Origin: Zobellella taiwanensis
Lineage (GTDB): Bacteria; Pseudomonadota; Gammaproteobacteria; Enterobacterales; Aeromonadaceae
NCBI RefSeq assembly: GCF_003012795.1
Contig: NZ_PXYH01000008.1
Coordinates: 1 to 64,000 of the forward strand
Direction of reading: 5' to 3'
DNA: 64,000 nucleotides
Positions within the stretch are counted from its first letter, which is position 1, and each line of letters starts with the position of its first letter. The position numbers and the translations under genes are program-made. The notes under the pieces are model-generated. The model saw nothing but the letters and a program-made list of their open reading frames with translations. It was not told the DNA's origin and made no database searches. Positions 40,201-48,657 of this stretch are shown here, in pieces.

Positions 40201-41243
40201 ATAAAATAGGCCGTTTCCTGCTGCCGCTGCTGTTTCCCGTTGTCACCTCGGCGGCGGAGGAATTCCTGCTGCCGGCGCCGGCCGCCGAGCAGGAAGAGCT
40301 GGTGCTCTACAGCGCGACCGACTACGAACACCTGGCGCCCCTGCTCGTCGCCTTCCAGCAGACGGATCCGGGCGTATCCATCCGTGTTGTCGATCTTAAC
40401 TCCCGGGAGCTGTACGAACGCTTCCTGGAGGAAGGCCAGGATTCCCCCGCCGACCTGCTGCTCAGCTCGGCCATGGATTTGCAGTTGAAACTGGTCAACG
40501 ACGGCCACGCCCTCCCTCGCCGTTCCGAGCAATCCCTGGCCCTGCCGACCCAGGCCCACTGGCGCCATGAGCTGTTCGCCTTCACCTTCGAGCCGGTGCT
40601 GATGGTGTTCAACCGGGACGGACTCGCCGGACGGGAGCCCCCGCGCAGCCGCCAGGAGCTGCTGGCGCTGCTGCGCCGGGAGCCGCAACGGTGGACTCGC
40701 CGCATCGTTACCTACGATATCGGCGCCAGCGGGGTCGGCTACCTGCTGGCCAGCCAGGACAGCCAGCAGGGGGAAACCTACGGCCGGTTGCTGGAGGCCT
40801 TCGGCAGCCTGGAGGTGCAACTGGACGACAACAGCAACGACATGCTCGCGGCCCTGGCCCGGGGCGAGGCGGACATCGGCTATAACCTGCTCGGTTCCTA
40901 CGTGGAGGCGGCGGTCGCCGCCCATCCCGGGCTGGTGGCGGTCGCCCCGGAGGATTACACCCTGATGCTGATGCGACTGGCGCTGATCTCCCGTTACTCC
41001 CCGCGCCCGGAGCTTGCCGGCAGGCTGCTTGACTACATGCTGTCTCCCCCGGGGCAGGCCGCCCTGGGCCAGGCCGGCCTGCAACCCCTGCTGGATCAGA
41101 CTCGGCTGGCGATACAGCCCCAGGGGCCCATTACCCTGATCCCCCTGACTCCGGCCCTGCTCCCGCCGCTGGACCGGCTCGACCGGCGCAGCTTTGTCGA
41201 AGCCTGGCGGGGCTCCATGCTGCCGGCGTCCGCTGCACCCTGA
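40197..41243 (+). CDS. periplasmic solute-binding protein linked to the two-component system
   Basis: A 348-aa protein with a signal peptide (cleaved near TSAAEE, about residue 20). It resembles ABC-type iron/sulfate-type receptors: ELVLYSATDYEHLAPLLVAF, PADLLLSSAMDLQLKL, RIVTYDIGASGVGYLL. No ABC permease or ATPase is adjacent. Overlap with the kinase gene suggests an accessory sensor that presents ligand to the kinase, a known arrangement for TctDE-like systems. An orphan transport role remains possible. Confidence 0.8.
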   Translation: MNKIGRFLLPLLFPVVTSAAEEFLLPAPAAEQEELVLYSATDYEHLAPLLVAFQQTDPGVSIRVVDLNSRELYERFLEEGQDSPADLLLSSAMDLQLKLVNDGHALPRRSEQSLALPTQAHWRHELFAFTFEPVLMVFNRDGLAGREPPRSRQELLALLRREPQRWTRRIVTYDIGASGVGYLLASQDSQQGETYGRLLEAFGSLEVQLDDNSNDMLAALARGEADIGYNLLGSYVEAAVAAHPGLVAVAPEDYTLMLMRLALISRYSPRPELAGRLLDYMLSPPGQAALGQAGLQPLLDQTRLAIQPQGPITLIPLTPALLPPLDRLDRRSFVEAWRGSMLPASAAP

Positions 41244-41253
41244 CCTGCAACGC

Positions 41254-41270
41254 TGCCTCGCCATGGTGCA
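41254..41270. promoter_or_regulatory. NtrC-like enhancer site upstream of nasA
   Basis: TGCCTCG-CCA-TGGTGCA has a perfect right half and matches TGCACCA-N3-TGGTGCA at 10 of 14 positions. It lies 53 bp upstream of the -24 element. A weaker inverted repeat TATCA-CAT-TGATA is at 41293-41305. Confidence 0.45.
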
Positions 41271-41323
41271 GGCCGCTCCGGCAAGCTCCACATATCACAT
41301 TGATATAAAAGAAAATATGATAA

Positions 41324-41340
41324 TGGCACAAGCCTTGCTT
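41324..41340 (+). promoter_or_regulatory. sigma-54 promoter of nasA
   Basis: TGGCAC-N5-TTGCTT, a full match to the -24 GG / -12 GC consensus, 38 bp before the nasA start codon. Confidence 0.85.
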
Positions 41341-41378
41341 TGTGGTGTTCAACATCATTGACCATCAGCGGGGCCATC

Positions 41379-43985
41379 ATGACAGCCTGTATCCATACCA
41401 CCTGCCCCTATTGCGGCGTTGGCTGCGGCGTTAAGGTCGACAGCCAGGGCGTTCCCGGCGGTGATGCCGGCCATCCCGCCAACCTCGGCGCGCTGTGCGT
41501 GAAAGGCATGGCGCTGGGCGAAAGCCAGAGCCTGCCCAACCGCCTGCTCTACCCGCGGGTGAACGGCGAACAGGTGGACTGGCCCGGGGCCATCGACCAT
41601 ATCGCCCGCCGCTTCGGCGAGCTTGTCGAACGCCACGGCCCCGGCGCCATCGCCTTCTACGGCTCGGGCCAGATGCTGACCGAAGACTACTATGTGGCCA
41701 ACAAGCTGATGAAGGGCTTTATCGGCTCGGCCAATATCGACACCAACTCCCGGCTGTGCATGTCCTCCGCCGTGGCCGCCCACCAGCATGCCTTCGGCGA
41801 GGACGCGGTGCCGGCCAGCTACGAGGACATCGACCAGGCCGAGCTGGTGGTGATCGTCGGCGCCAACACCGCCTGGACCCATCCGGTGCTGTTCCGCCGA
41901 CTGGAAGCCGCCAAGGCCGCCAACCCGCACCAGCAGTGGGTGGTGATCGATCCCCGCGCCACCGCCACCGCCCAGCAGGCGGATTTGCACCTGGCCATCA
42001 CCCCGGGCTCGGATCTGGTACTGTTCAACGGCCTGGCACGCCACATCCTCGACAGCAACCGCCTGGATCGCCACTTCGTGGAACGCCACGTCGCCGGTTT
42101 CGACGAGCTGCAGCGCCAGCTGTCGGCGCCCGAATACCGCCCCGAGACGGTGGCCGAGGCCACCGGCCTGTCCATCGCCCGGCTCGAGCGTTTCTACCAG
42201 CTGTTCCTCGACCACCCCAAGACCCTGACCCTGTTCTGCATGGGCATCAACCAGTCGCTGCAGGGCACCCTCAACGCCGGCGCCATCATCAACTGCCACC
42301 TGCTCACCGGCCGCATCGGCAAGCCGGGCGCCGCCCCCTTCTCGCTCACCGGCCAGCCCAATGCCATGGGCGGACGCGAGGTGGGCGGCCTGGCCAACCA
42401 GCTGGCAGCCCATATGGACTTCGCCCCGGCCAACCGGGACAAGGTGGCCCGTTTCTGGAACACCGACCGCCTGGCCCAGGCTCCCGGCCACAAGGCCATG
42501 GACATGATAGCGGCGATAGAACGCGGCGAGATCAAGGCTCTGTGGGTGATGGGCACCAACCCGGCGGTATCGCTGCCGGACAGCGACCGGGCCCGCCGCG
42601 CCCTGGCCAGCTGTGAGCTACTGATCGTTTCCGACATCAGCCCCAACACCGACACCGCCAAACTGGCCCAGGTGCTGCTGCCCGCCGCCGGCTGGGGCGA
42701 GAAGGACGGTACCGTCACCAACTCGGCGCGCATCATCTCCCGCCAGCGCCCCTTCAAACCGGCCCCCGGCGCCGCCCGGCCGGACTGGTGGGCCCTGTGC
42801 CAGGTGGCCCGGGCAATGGGCTTCGAGCAGGCCTTTGCCTTCGAGTCGGCCGCCGATATCTTCCGCGAGCACGCCGCCCTCACCGGGTTCGAAAACGGCG
42901 GCGAGCGGTTGTTCGACATCTCCGCGCTCAGCACCCTGAGCAACGCCGAATTCGACGCCATGACCCCGCGCAGCTGGCCCCTGTCCGGCAAGGAGGGCGG
43001 CCCGGCCCGGCTGTTCGCCGATGGCCGTTTCTCCACCCCCGACGGCAAGGCCCGGCTGCGCTCGGCCCAGCCGTCCGCCGCCGGGCCGGCCGGGCTGCTG
43101 CTCAATACCGGCCGGCTGCGGGATCAGTGGCACACCATGAGCCGCACCGGCCACGTGGCCCGGCTGATGGCGGCGGCCACCGAGCCCCAGGCCCAGCTCC
43201 ACCCGGATACCCTGGCCGCGCTCGGCCTGGAGCGGGCCGAGCTTATCAAACTGCACAACGAACAGGGCCGCACCCTGGTCCGACCGGTGGCCGACCCGGG
43301 CATGGCGCCTGGCCAGGTGTTCGTGCCCATGCACTGGAGCGAGGAATTCAGCGCCGGCGGCCGCATCAACGATCTGGTCGAGGCCCGGGGATGCGCCCTG
43401 TCCGGCCAGCCCGCCTTCAAGCAAAACCGGGTGCAGGCGACCCCCGTCGAACTCCAGTGGCAGGCCAGCTGGATAGCCACCGAGGCGCCGGCCCGGCTGC
43501 CCGCATGGTGGAGCCGCCGCCCCCTGGCCCAGGGCGAGTGCTGGAGCCTGGCCGACCTCGATACCTCCGCCGCCGAGGCCCGGGCCGCCCTGACCGCCGA
43601 AGGCAGCTGGCTGGACTGGCCCCTGCCCCAGGGCCGGCTGCTGGTCAACCTGGAGCAGGGCAAGATCGCCGGCCTGCTGCTGCTGGGACTGTCACCCTGG
43701 CATATCAACCCGGAGCCGCTGGCGACCCTGCTCGGCACCGCCCTGCAGCCCAGCCTGCTGCTCGGCCAGCTGAGCCAGGCCCTGGCCGGCAACAGCCGGC
43801 TGGTGTGCAGCTGCTGGAGCCTGAGCGAGGAGCAGCTCCGCCGTGCCATAGCACAATACGAGATCACCGAGCTGCCTCGGTTGCAGCAGTTGCTCAAGTG
43901 CGGCACCCGCTGCGGCTCCTGCGTGCCGGAGCTGAAACAGCTGATCGCTGTGTGCCAACCCCGGCTACAGGGAGAAAAAATCTAG
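41379..43985 (+). CDS. nasA: assimilatory nitrate reductase catalytic subunit
   Basis: An 868-aa cytoplasmic enzyme reducing nitrate to nitrite. The N-terminal [4Fe-4S] ligands are C9, C12, C16 and C40, the Mo ligand is C127 (NSRLCMSSA), followed by molybdopterin-binding domains and a C-terminal BFD-like [2Fe-2S] domain (CSCWSLSEEQL... and CGTRCGSC). The ATG at 41379 starts directly at the MTACIHTTCPYC cluster motif. Related Klebsiella NasA takes electrons from a flavoprotein, NasC; no such gene is in this window. Confidence 0.95.
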   Translation: MTACIHTTCPYCGVGCGVKVDSQGVPGGDAGHPANLGALCVKGMALGESQSLPNRLLYPRVNGEQVDWPGAIDHIARRFGELVERHGPGAIAFYGSGQMLTEDYYVANKLMKGFIGSANIDTNSRLCMSSAVAAHQHAFGEDAVPASYEDIDQAELVVIVGANTAWTHPVLFRRLEAAKAANPHQQWVVIDPRATATAQQADLHLAITPGSDLVLFNGLARHILDSNRLDRHFVERHVAGFDELQRQLSAPEYRPETVAEATGLSIARLERFYQLFLDHPKTLTLFCMGINQSLQGTLNAGAIINCHLLTGRIGKPGAAPFSLTGQPNAMGGREVGGLANQLAAHMDFAPANRDKVARFWNTDRLAQAPGHKAMDMIAAIERGEIKALWVMGTNPAVSLPDSDRARRALASCELLIVSDISPNTDTAKLAQVLLPAAGWGEKDGTVTNSARIISRQRPFKPAPGAARPDWWALCQVARAMGFEQAFAFESAADIFREHAALTGFENGGERLFDISALSTLSNAEFDAMTPRSWPLSGKEGGPARLFADGRFSTPDGKARLRSAQPSAAGPAGLLLNTGRLRDQWHTMSRTGHVARLMAAATEPQAQLHPDTLAALGLERAELIKLHNEQGRTLVRPVADPGMAPGQVFVPMHWSEEFSAGGRINDLVEARGCALSGQPAFKQNRVQATPVELQWQASWIATEAPARLPAWWSRRPLAQGECWSLADLDTSAAEARAALTAEGSWLDWPLPQGRLLVNLEQGKIAGLLLLGLSPWHINPEPLATLLGTALQPSLLLGQLSQALAGNSRLVCSCWSLSEEQLRRAIAQYEITELPRLQQLLKCGTRCGSCVPELKQLIAVCQPRLQGEKI

Positions 43986-44073
43986 CCGGACAAGCGTCTC
44001 CGGCTCTCCCTTCGTTTCCGTTATCTCGGGTCCGCCCCGAGCCGTTTCCTCCAACCTCTGCCATTTGGCCGGA

Positions 44074-44099
44074 TCCCCTGTTCCCAGGGGAGTTTTTTT
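44074..44099 (+). terminator. intrinsic terminator after nasA
   Basis: TCCCCTG/CAGGGGA stem with a TTCC loop followed by GTTTTTTT. An additional small hairpin GCCGGA/TCCGGC sits at the nasA stop codon. The 369-bp gap to nrtA otherwise holds the regulatory sites listed next. Confidence 0.85.
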
Positions 44100-44189
44100 C
44101 TTTTCCGTCAATAAAAATAGCGACGGATGCTTGCGACGGCCTCAACACACCCCTAAAGTGGTAGATATAATCGCTCAAGCCATGCCTTC

Positions 44190-44206
44190 TGCATCATCCT
44201 GGTGAA
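44190..44206. promoter_or_regulatory. NtrC-like enhancer site upstream of nrtA
   Basis: TGCATCA-TCC-TGGTGAA matches TGCACCA-N3-TGGTGCA at 12 of 14 positions, 72 bp upstream of the -24 element. Nearly the same sequence and spacing occurs before nirB. Confidence 0.6.
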
Positions 44207-44260
44207 AACCCTGCCCGCAAACAGGCAGCCCCCGCACAGCTACCTTTAAATATCCTTTAT

Positions 44261-44273
44261 ATTCAACAACTTA
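44261..44273. promoter_or_regulatory. IHF-like site upstream of nrtA
   Basis: ATTCAACAACTTA fits WATCAA-N4-TTR with one mismatch and lies between the enhancer and the -24/-12 element, where DNA bending would help looping. Confidence 0.4.
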
Positions 44274-44278
44274 ATTTT

Positions 44279-44295
44279 TGGCACATATCTTGATA
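44279..44295 (+). promoter_or_regulatory. sigma-54-like promoter of nrtABC-cobA
   Basis: TGGCAC-N5-TTGATA. The -24 box is perfect; the -12 box has GA in place of GC, as in the nirB promoter. It lies 59 bp before nrtA. Confidence 0.6.
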
Positions 44296-44354
44296 ATCCC
44301 TGTGTAGCGACCGGTCTTCCGGCCACGGATCCAACATCACAGGGAGTACCCATC

Positions 44355-45722
44355 ATGAACTTATGGCAAAGCATCGCGGCGGCCTGCATCCTCGCCTTCG
44401 GCCTGGCCGCCCCGCTGGCGGCCCAGGACGACCTGGGCCAGGCGGAAAAGGACGAACTCACCCTGGGCTTTATCAAGCTCACCGACATGGCCCCCCTGGC
44501 CATCGCCTATGAAAAGGGCTTCTTCGAGGACGAGGGTCTCTACGTCACCCTCGAGGCCCAGGCCAACTGGAAGGTACTGCTGGACAGGGTCATCTCCGGC
44601 GAGCTGGACGGCGCCCACATGCTGGCCGGCCAGCCCATCGGCGCCGCCCTTGGCATCGGCACCCGGGCCGACATCATCACCGCCTTCAGTATGGACCTGA
44701 ACGGAAATGCCATTACCGTCGCCAACACCGTCTGGCAGGCGATGAAACCCCACCTCGCGCTGGACGCCGCCGGCAAGCCGGTACACCCCATCTCCGCCGG
44801 CGCGCTCAAGCCGGTGCTGGAGCAATACCGCCAGGCCGGCAGGCGCCTGAACATGGGCATGGTATTCCCGGTATCCAGCCATAACTACGAGTTGCGCTAC
44901 TGGCTCGCCGCCGGCGGCATCCACCCCGGCTACTACGCCCCCCACAAGGGCGACAACAGCGGCCAGCTACAGGCCGAGGTGCTGCTGTCGGTGACTCCGC
45001 CGCCACAGATGCCGGCTACCCTGGAGGCCGGCACCATCGCCGGCTACAGCGTGGGCGAACCCTGGAACCAGCAGGCGGTGCAAAAACAGATAGGGGTGCC
45101 GGTGATCACCAACCACGATATCTGGCCCTACAACCCGGAAAAGGTATTCGGCGTCAACCAGACCTGGGCCGAGCAGCACCCCAACACCCATCTGCGGCTG
45201 GTGAAGGCGCTGCTGCGCGCCGCCCACTGGCTGGACGAGGGCGGCCACGCCAACCGGGAAGAAGCGGTGGAGATCTTGTCTCAGCCCTACTACGTGGGCG
45301 CCGACAAAAATGTGATCGCCGCCAGCATGACCGGCTCCTTCGAGTACGAGCCCGGCGACGTGCGCCCGGCCCCCGACTTCAACGTCTTCTTTCGCCATGA
45401 TGCCACCTACCCCTGGTACAGCGACGCGGTCTGGTTCCTGACCCAGATGCGCCGCTGGGGGCAGATTGCCGAGGCCCAGAGCGACGCCTGGTACCTGGAG
45501 CAGGCCAAGCGCGTCTATCGTCCGGACATCTACACCCAGGCCGCCAAGGCGCTGATCGCCGAGGGCAAACTCGGTGCCGACGACTTCCCCGGCCTGGATG
45601 AACGGGATGGCTTTCGCCCGGTGGCCAGCAACTTCATCGACGGCGCCACCTTCGACGGCCGCCGGCCCAACGATTACATCGACCAGTTCGCCATCGGCCT
45701 GACCGGCGATGCCCGGCTCTAA
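44355..45722 (+). CDS. nrtA: nitrate ABC transporter substrate-binding protein
   Basis: A 455-aa NrtA/CmpA-family periplasmic receptor with a signal peptide cleaved near LAAQDD (about residue 24), no lipobox. Family motifs: [51 protein letters not shown]. It delivers nitrate (possibly also nitrite or cyanate) to NrtB/NrtC. First gene of the nrtABC-cobA unit. Confidence 0.92.
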   Translation: MNLWQSIAAACILAFGLAAPLAAQDDLGQAEKDELTLGFIKLTDMAPLAIAYEKGFFEDEGLYVTLEAQANWKVLLDRVISGELDGAHMLAGQPIGAALGIGTRADIITAFSMDLNGNAITVANTVWQAMKPHLALDAAGKPVHPISAGALKPVLEQYRQAGRRLNMGMVFPVSSHNYELRYWLAAGGIHPGYYAPHKGDNSGQLQAEVLLSVTPPPQMPATLEAGTIAGYSVGEPWNQQAVQKQIGVPVITNHDIWPYNPEKVFGVNQTWAEQHPNTHLRLVKALLRAAHWLDEGGHANREEAVEILSQPYYVGADKNVIAASMTGSFEYEPGDVRPAPDFNVFFRHDATYPWYSDAVWFLTQMRRWGQIAEAQSDAWYLEQAKRVYRPDIYTQAAKALIAEGKLGADDFPGLDERDGFRPVASNFIDGATFDGRRPNDYIDQFAIGLTGDARL

Positions 45723-45735
45723 GCGAGGAAACATA

Positions 45736-46707
45736 ATGAACATGAAAGTGAGCGCATCGACCCCTTGGTCCCGGCTGGCATCGCCACTGTGCTGGTCGAA
45801 GAGCCTGATACCTGTGCTCGGCCTCGGCACCTTCCTGCTGCTGTGGCATCTGCTGGCGGCCCAGGTAAACACCTCCCTCGGCACCCTGCCGGGGCCGGTA
45901 CAGACCGGTCAGCAACTGGCCAACCTGGTACAGGAGCACAGCAGGGAACGAGACCGTGAGCGGGCCTTCTACCAGCGCCAGGTTGCCCGTAACCAGGCCC
46001 TGCTGGCGCAGCACCCCGATGCCGAGGTGCGCATCCGCGCCTTCAACGGCCGGCCCACCTTTTTCGACCAGATCCTGACCAGCCTGAAAACGGTGGCCGC
46101 CGGCTTCCTGCTGGCCAGCGCCATCGCCATCCCGGCGGGCATTGCCCTGGGTCTGAACCGCAATCTGTACCGGGCGCTGAACCCTGTAGTGCAACTGCTC
46201 AAACCGGTCTCGCCCCTGGCCTGGCTGCCATTGGTGACCATAGTGGTGAGCGCGCTCTACGTCAGCCCGGAGCCGCTGGTGTCCAAGTCGTTTCTGATCT
46301 CGTTGTTCACCGTCACCCTGTGCAGCCTGTGGCCGACCCTGCTCAACACCGCCGTGGGCGTGGCCAACATGGACAAGGATCTGAACAACGTCAGCAAGAT
46401 GCTGCGCCTGGGCGGCCTGACCCATGTGCGCAGGATAGTGCTGCCGAGCGCCCTTCCGATGATCTTCACCGGCCTGCGCCTCTCCCTGGGAGTGGCCTGG
46501 ATGGTGCTGATTGCCGCCGAAATGCTGGCCCAAAACCCCGGTCTCGGCAAATTCGTGTGGGATGAATTCCAGAACGGCAGCCGCGATTCGATGGCGCGGA
46601 TCATGGTGGCGGTGGTCGCGATTGGCCTTATCGGCTATCTGCTCGACCGCCTGATGCTGGGTCTGCAACAACATCTGTCCTGGGACAAGAGCGGCGACCG
46701 CCGCTGA
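45736..46707 (+). CDS. nrtB: nitrate ABC transporter permease
   Basis: A 323-aa inner-membrane permease of the NrtB/SsuC type. It has an N-terminal helix (about 24-42), a charged periplasmic insertion of about 65 residues, then the core helices with the EAA loop (KMLRLGGLTHVRRIVLPSALP). The ATG at 45736 follows GAGGAA; an in-frame ATG at 45709 inside nrtA is unlikely. Confidence 0.92.
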   Translation: MNMKVSASTPWSRLASPLCWSKSLIPVLGLGTFLLLWHLLAAQVNTSLGTLPGPVQTGQQLANLVQEHSRERDRERAFYQRQVARNQALLAQHPDAEVRIRAFNGRPTFFDQILTSLKTVAAGFLLASAIAIPAGIALGLNRNLYRALNPVVQLLKPVSPLAWLPLVTIVVSALYVSPEPLVSKSFLISLFTVTLCSLWPTLLNTAVGVANMDKDLNNVSKMLRLGGLTHVRRIVLPSALPMIFTGLRLSLGVAWMVLIAAEMLAQNPGLGKFVWDEFQNGSRDSMARIMVAVVAIGLIGYLLDRLMLGLQQHLSWDKSGDRR

Positions 46708-46717
46708 GGAGCACTCA

Positions 46718-47530
46718 ATGAGCAAACCCTATCTGGAACTGAGCGGCGTCGACATGCGCTTTCGCACCGACAAGGGCGAATTCGAGGCGCTGAAAAACAT
46801 CAACCTGCGGCTGAAAAAGGGAGAATTTGTCTCGCTTATCGGCCACTCCGGCTGCGGCAAGAGCACCGTGCTCAACCTGGTGGCCGGGCTGCATGCCCCC
46901 AGTTCGGGCGGCGTCATCCTCGACGGCCGGGAAGTGAACGGCCCCGGTCCCGAACGGGCCCTGGTGTTTCAAAATCATGCCCTGCTGCCCTGGCTGACGG
47001 TGGAGCAAAATATCGCCCTGGCGGTGGACAACACCTTCCCCCACCAGGGCCGGGCCGAGCGCAGGGAGCGGGTGAAACATTTCCTGGCCCTGGTGCACAT
47101 GAGCCACGCCGCCCACAAGCTGCCTGGCGAGATCTCTGGCGGCATGAAGCAACGGGTCGGCATCGCCCGGGCGCTGTCGGTGGATCCCAAGGTGCTGCTG
47201 CTGGACGAACCCTTCGGCGCCCTCGACGCCCTCACCCGGGCCCACCTGCAGGACTCGCTGATGGACATCCAGGCCGAACTCGGCAACACCGTCATCATGA
47301 TCACCCACGACGTGGACGAGGCGGTCCTGCTGTCGGACCGTATCGTGATGATGACCAACGGACCGGCCGCCACCATAGGGGAAATCCTGGCCATTCCCCT
47401 GGCCCGGCCCCGTAACCGGGTGGCACTGAGCGACGACGCCCGTTACCACCAGCTGCGCCGGCGGGTACTGAGCTTCCTGTATGAAGGCCATGACAACGTC
47501 AGCACCCTGGCCAGGACCAGGGTTGCCTGA
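46718..47530 (+). CDS. nrtC: nitrate ABC transporter ATP-binding protein
   Basis: A 270-aa ATPase energising nitrate import. Walker A GHSGCGKST, Q-loop FQNHALLPW, signature SGGMKQR, Walker B VLLLDEPFGALDA, H-loop ITHDVDEAV. It lacks the C-terminal receptor-like domain of cyanobacterial NrtC and so corresponds to NrtD/NasD in architecture. It is 10 bp from nrtB and 40 bp from cobA. Confidence 0.93.
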   Translation: MSKPYLELSGVDMRFRTDKGEFEALKNINLRLKKGEFVSLIGHSGCGKSTVLNLVAGLHAPSSGGVILDGREVNGPGPERALVFQNHALLPWLTVEQNIALAVDNTFPHQGRAERRERVKHFLALVHMSHAAHKLPGEISGGMKQRVGIARALSVDPKVLLLDEPFGALDALTRAHLQDSLMDIQAELGNTVIMITHDVDEAVLLSDRIVMMTNGPAATIGEILAIPLARPRNRVALSDDARYHQLRRRVLSFLYEGHDNVSTLARTRVA

Positions 47531-47570
47531 ATCCATCACTATGGGGCCCAGCCGGCCCCGGGAGGAAACC

Positions 47571-48332
47571 ATGACATCCCGTCCCCTCGTTACCCTGGTC
47601 GGCGCCGGCCCCGGCGATCCCGAACTGCTCACCCTCAGGGCCCTGCGCGCCATCGAGCAGGCCGAAGTGGTGGTGTACGACAGCCTGGTCAGCCCCGACA
47701 TACTGGCGCTGATCCCGGCCGGCGTGAAACGCATCGAAATGGGCAAGCGCTGCGGCAAGGCCAGCGCTCGCCAGGAAGACATCTGTGCCGTGCTGGTGCG
47801 CCTGGCCAGGATCGGCAAGCGGGTGGTCCGGCTGAAAGGCGGCGACCCCTTCATCTTCGGCCGCGGCGGCGAAGAGGCGCTCTACCTCCGCCAGCACGGC
47901 ATCCCCTTCGGTGTGGTGCCGGGCATCACCGCCGCCCTGGGCTGCGCCGCCTCCGGCCTGATCCCCCTCACCTACCGGGGACTGTCCCGCGCCGTCACCC
48001 TGGTCACCGGCCACCTGCAGCAGGGCGGTGAATTCCGGGGCTGGTCCGCCCTGGCCCAGGCCGGCCAGACCCTGGTGTTCTACATGGGGCTGGAGCAGGC
48101 CGCCGTGATCCAGCCTCGGCTGCTGGTCGAAGGCTGTCCGGCGTCACTGCCGGTGGCGCTGATCGAATCCGGCACCACCGCCGCTCAGCGGATCACCACC
48201 ACCGAACTGGGCCGGCTGACCGCCACCGCCGCCACCCTGAAGCCGAGCGGCCCGGTGCTGATGATCATCGGGGAAGTAGTGGCCCTGCGCGCCGAGCTGA
48301 GCGCCACCCTGGACTCCCTCGCCGTCGCCTGA
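47571..48332 (+). CDS. cobA: uroporphyrinogen-III C-methyltransferase (SUMT)
   Basis: The 253-aa enzyme transfers two methyl groups from SAM to uroporphyrinogen III, giving precorrin-2, the precursor of siroheme. Signatures: VGAGPGDPELLTLRAL, LKGGDPFIFGRGGEE, VVPGITAALG, YMGL. The ATG at 47571 follows GGAGGAAACC. Placement between the nitrate transporter and nirBD shows it feeds siroheme to NirB. It lacks the CysG N-terminal oxidase/chelatase domain, which must be supplied elsewhere. Confidence 0.94.
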   Translation: MTSRPLVTLVGAGPGDPELLTLRALRAIEQAEVVVYDSLVSPDILALIPAGVKRIEMGKRCGKASARQEDICAVLVRLARIGKRVVRLKGGDPFIFGRGGEEALYLRQHGIPFGVVPGITAALGCAASGLIPLTYRGLSRAVTLVTGHLQQGGEFRGWSALAQAGQTLVFYMGLEQAAVIQPRLLVEGCPASLPVALIESGTTAAQRITTTELGRLTATAATLKPSGPVLMIIGEVVALRAELSATLDSLAVA

Positions 48333-48337
48333 ATCGA

Positions 48338-48376
48338 CTCCCGTCGCGCCACAGGGCGACGGGAGCCGTTGTTCCT
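48338..48376 (+). terminator. probable terminator after cobA
   Basis: A perfect 10-bp stem CTCCCGTCGC/GCGACGGGAG with an 8-nt loop, followed by a weak CCGTTGTTCC tail, 5 bp after the cobA stop. The rest of the 325-bp gap to nirB holds the sites below and a leader of about 95 nt in which no further structure was recognised. Confidence 0.6.
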
Positions 48377-48451
48377 CCCGTAATCCGCCCTACCGCCGGA
48401 CCTACCGGAACTACCACTAAATGGGTAAATCACTGATCCCTAATGATTTTT

Positions 48452-48468
48452 TGCATCACACTGGTGAG
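48452..48468. promoter_or_regulatory. NtrC-like enhancer site upstream of nirB
   Basis: TGCATCA-CAC-TGGTGAG matches TGCACCA-N3-TGGTGCA at 11 of 14 positions, 73 bp upstream of the -24 element. Confidence 0.6.
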
Positions 48469-48523
48469 CCCATGCCCACCTCCCAGGCAACCCCACCCTG
48501 AACATAAAAATAAATACCAAATT

Positions 48524-48536
48524 TATCAATAACTTA
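48524..48536. promoter_or_regulatory. IHF-like site upstream of nirB
   Basis: TATCAATAACTTA is a perfect match to the IHF core WATCAA-N4-TTR and lies immediately before the -24 element. Confidence 0.5.
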
Positions 48537-48541
48537 AGTTT

Positions 48542-48558
48542 TGGCACACATCTTGAAT
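48542..48558 (+). promoter_or_regulatory. sigma-54-like promoter of nirBD
   Basis: TGGCAC-N5-TTGAAT. The -24 box is perfect, the -12 box has GA instead of GC. The context TTTTGGCACACATCTTGA is nearly identical to that before nrtA. Confidence 0.6.
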
Positions 48559-48657
48559 TCTTTGTTCCAGGCGTATATCGCACACGGAAAGGGGCAGCAC
48601 CAAGGCCACCGAACACCATCAACCCGAAAGCAAGTCTTGGATGGCTTAAGGAAAACA

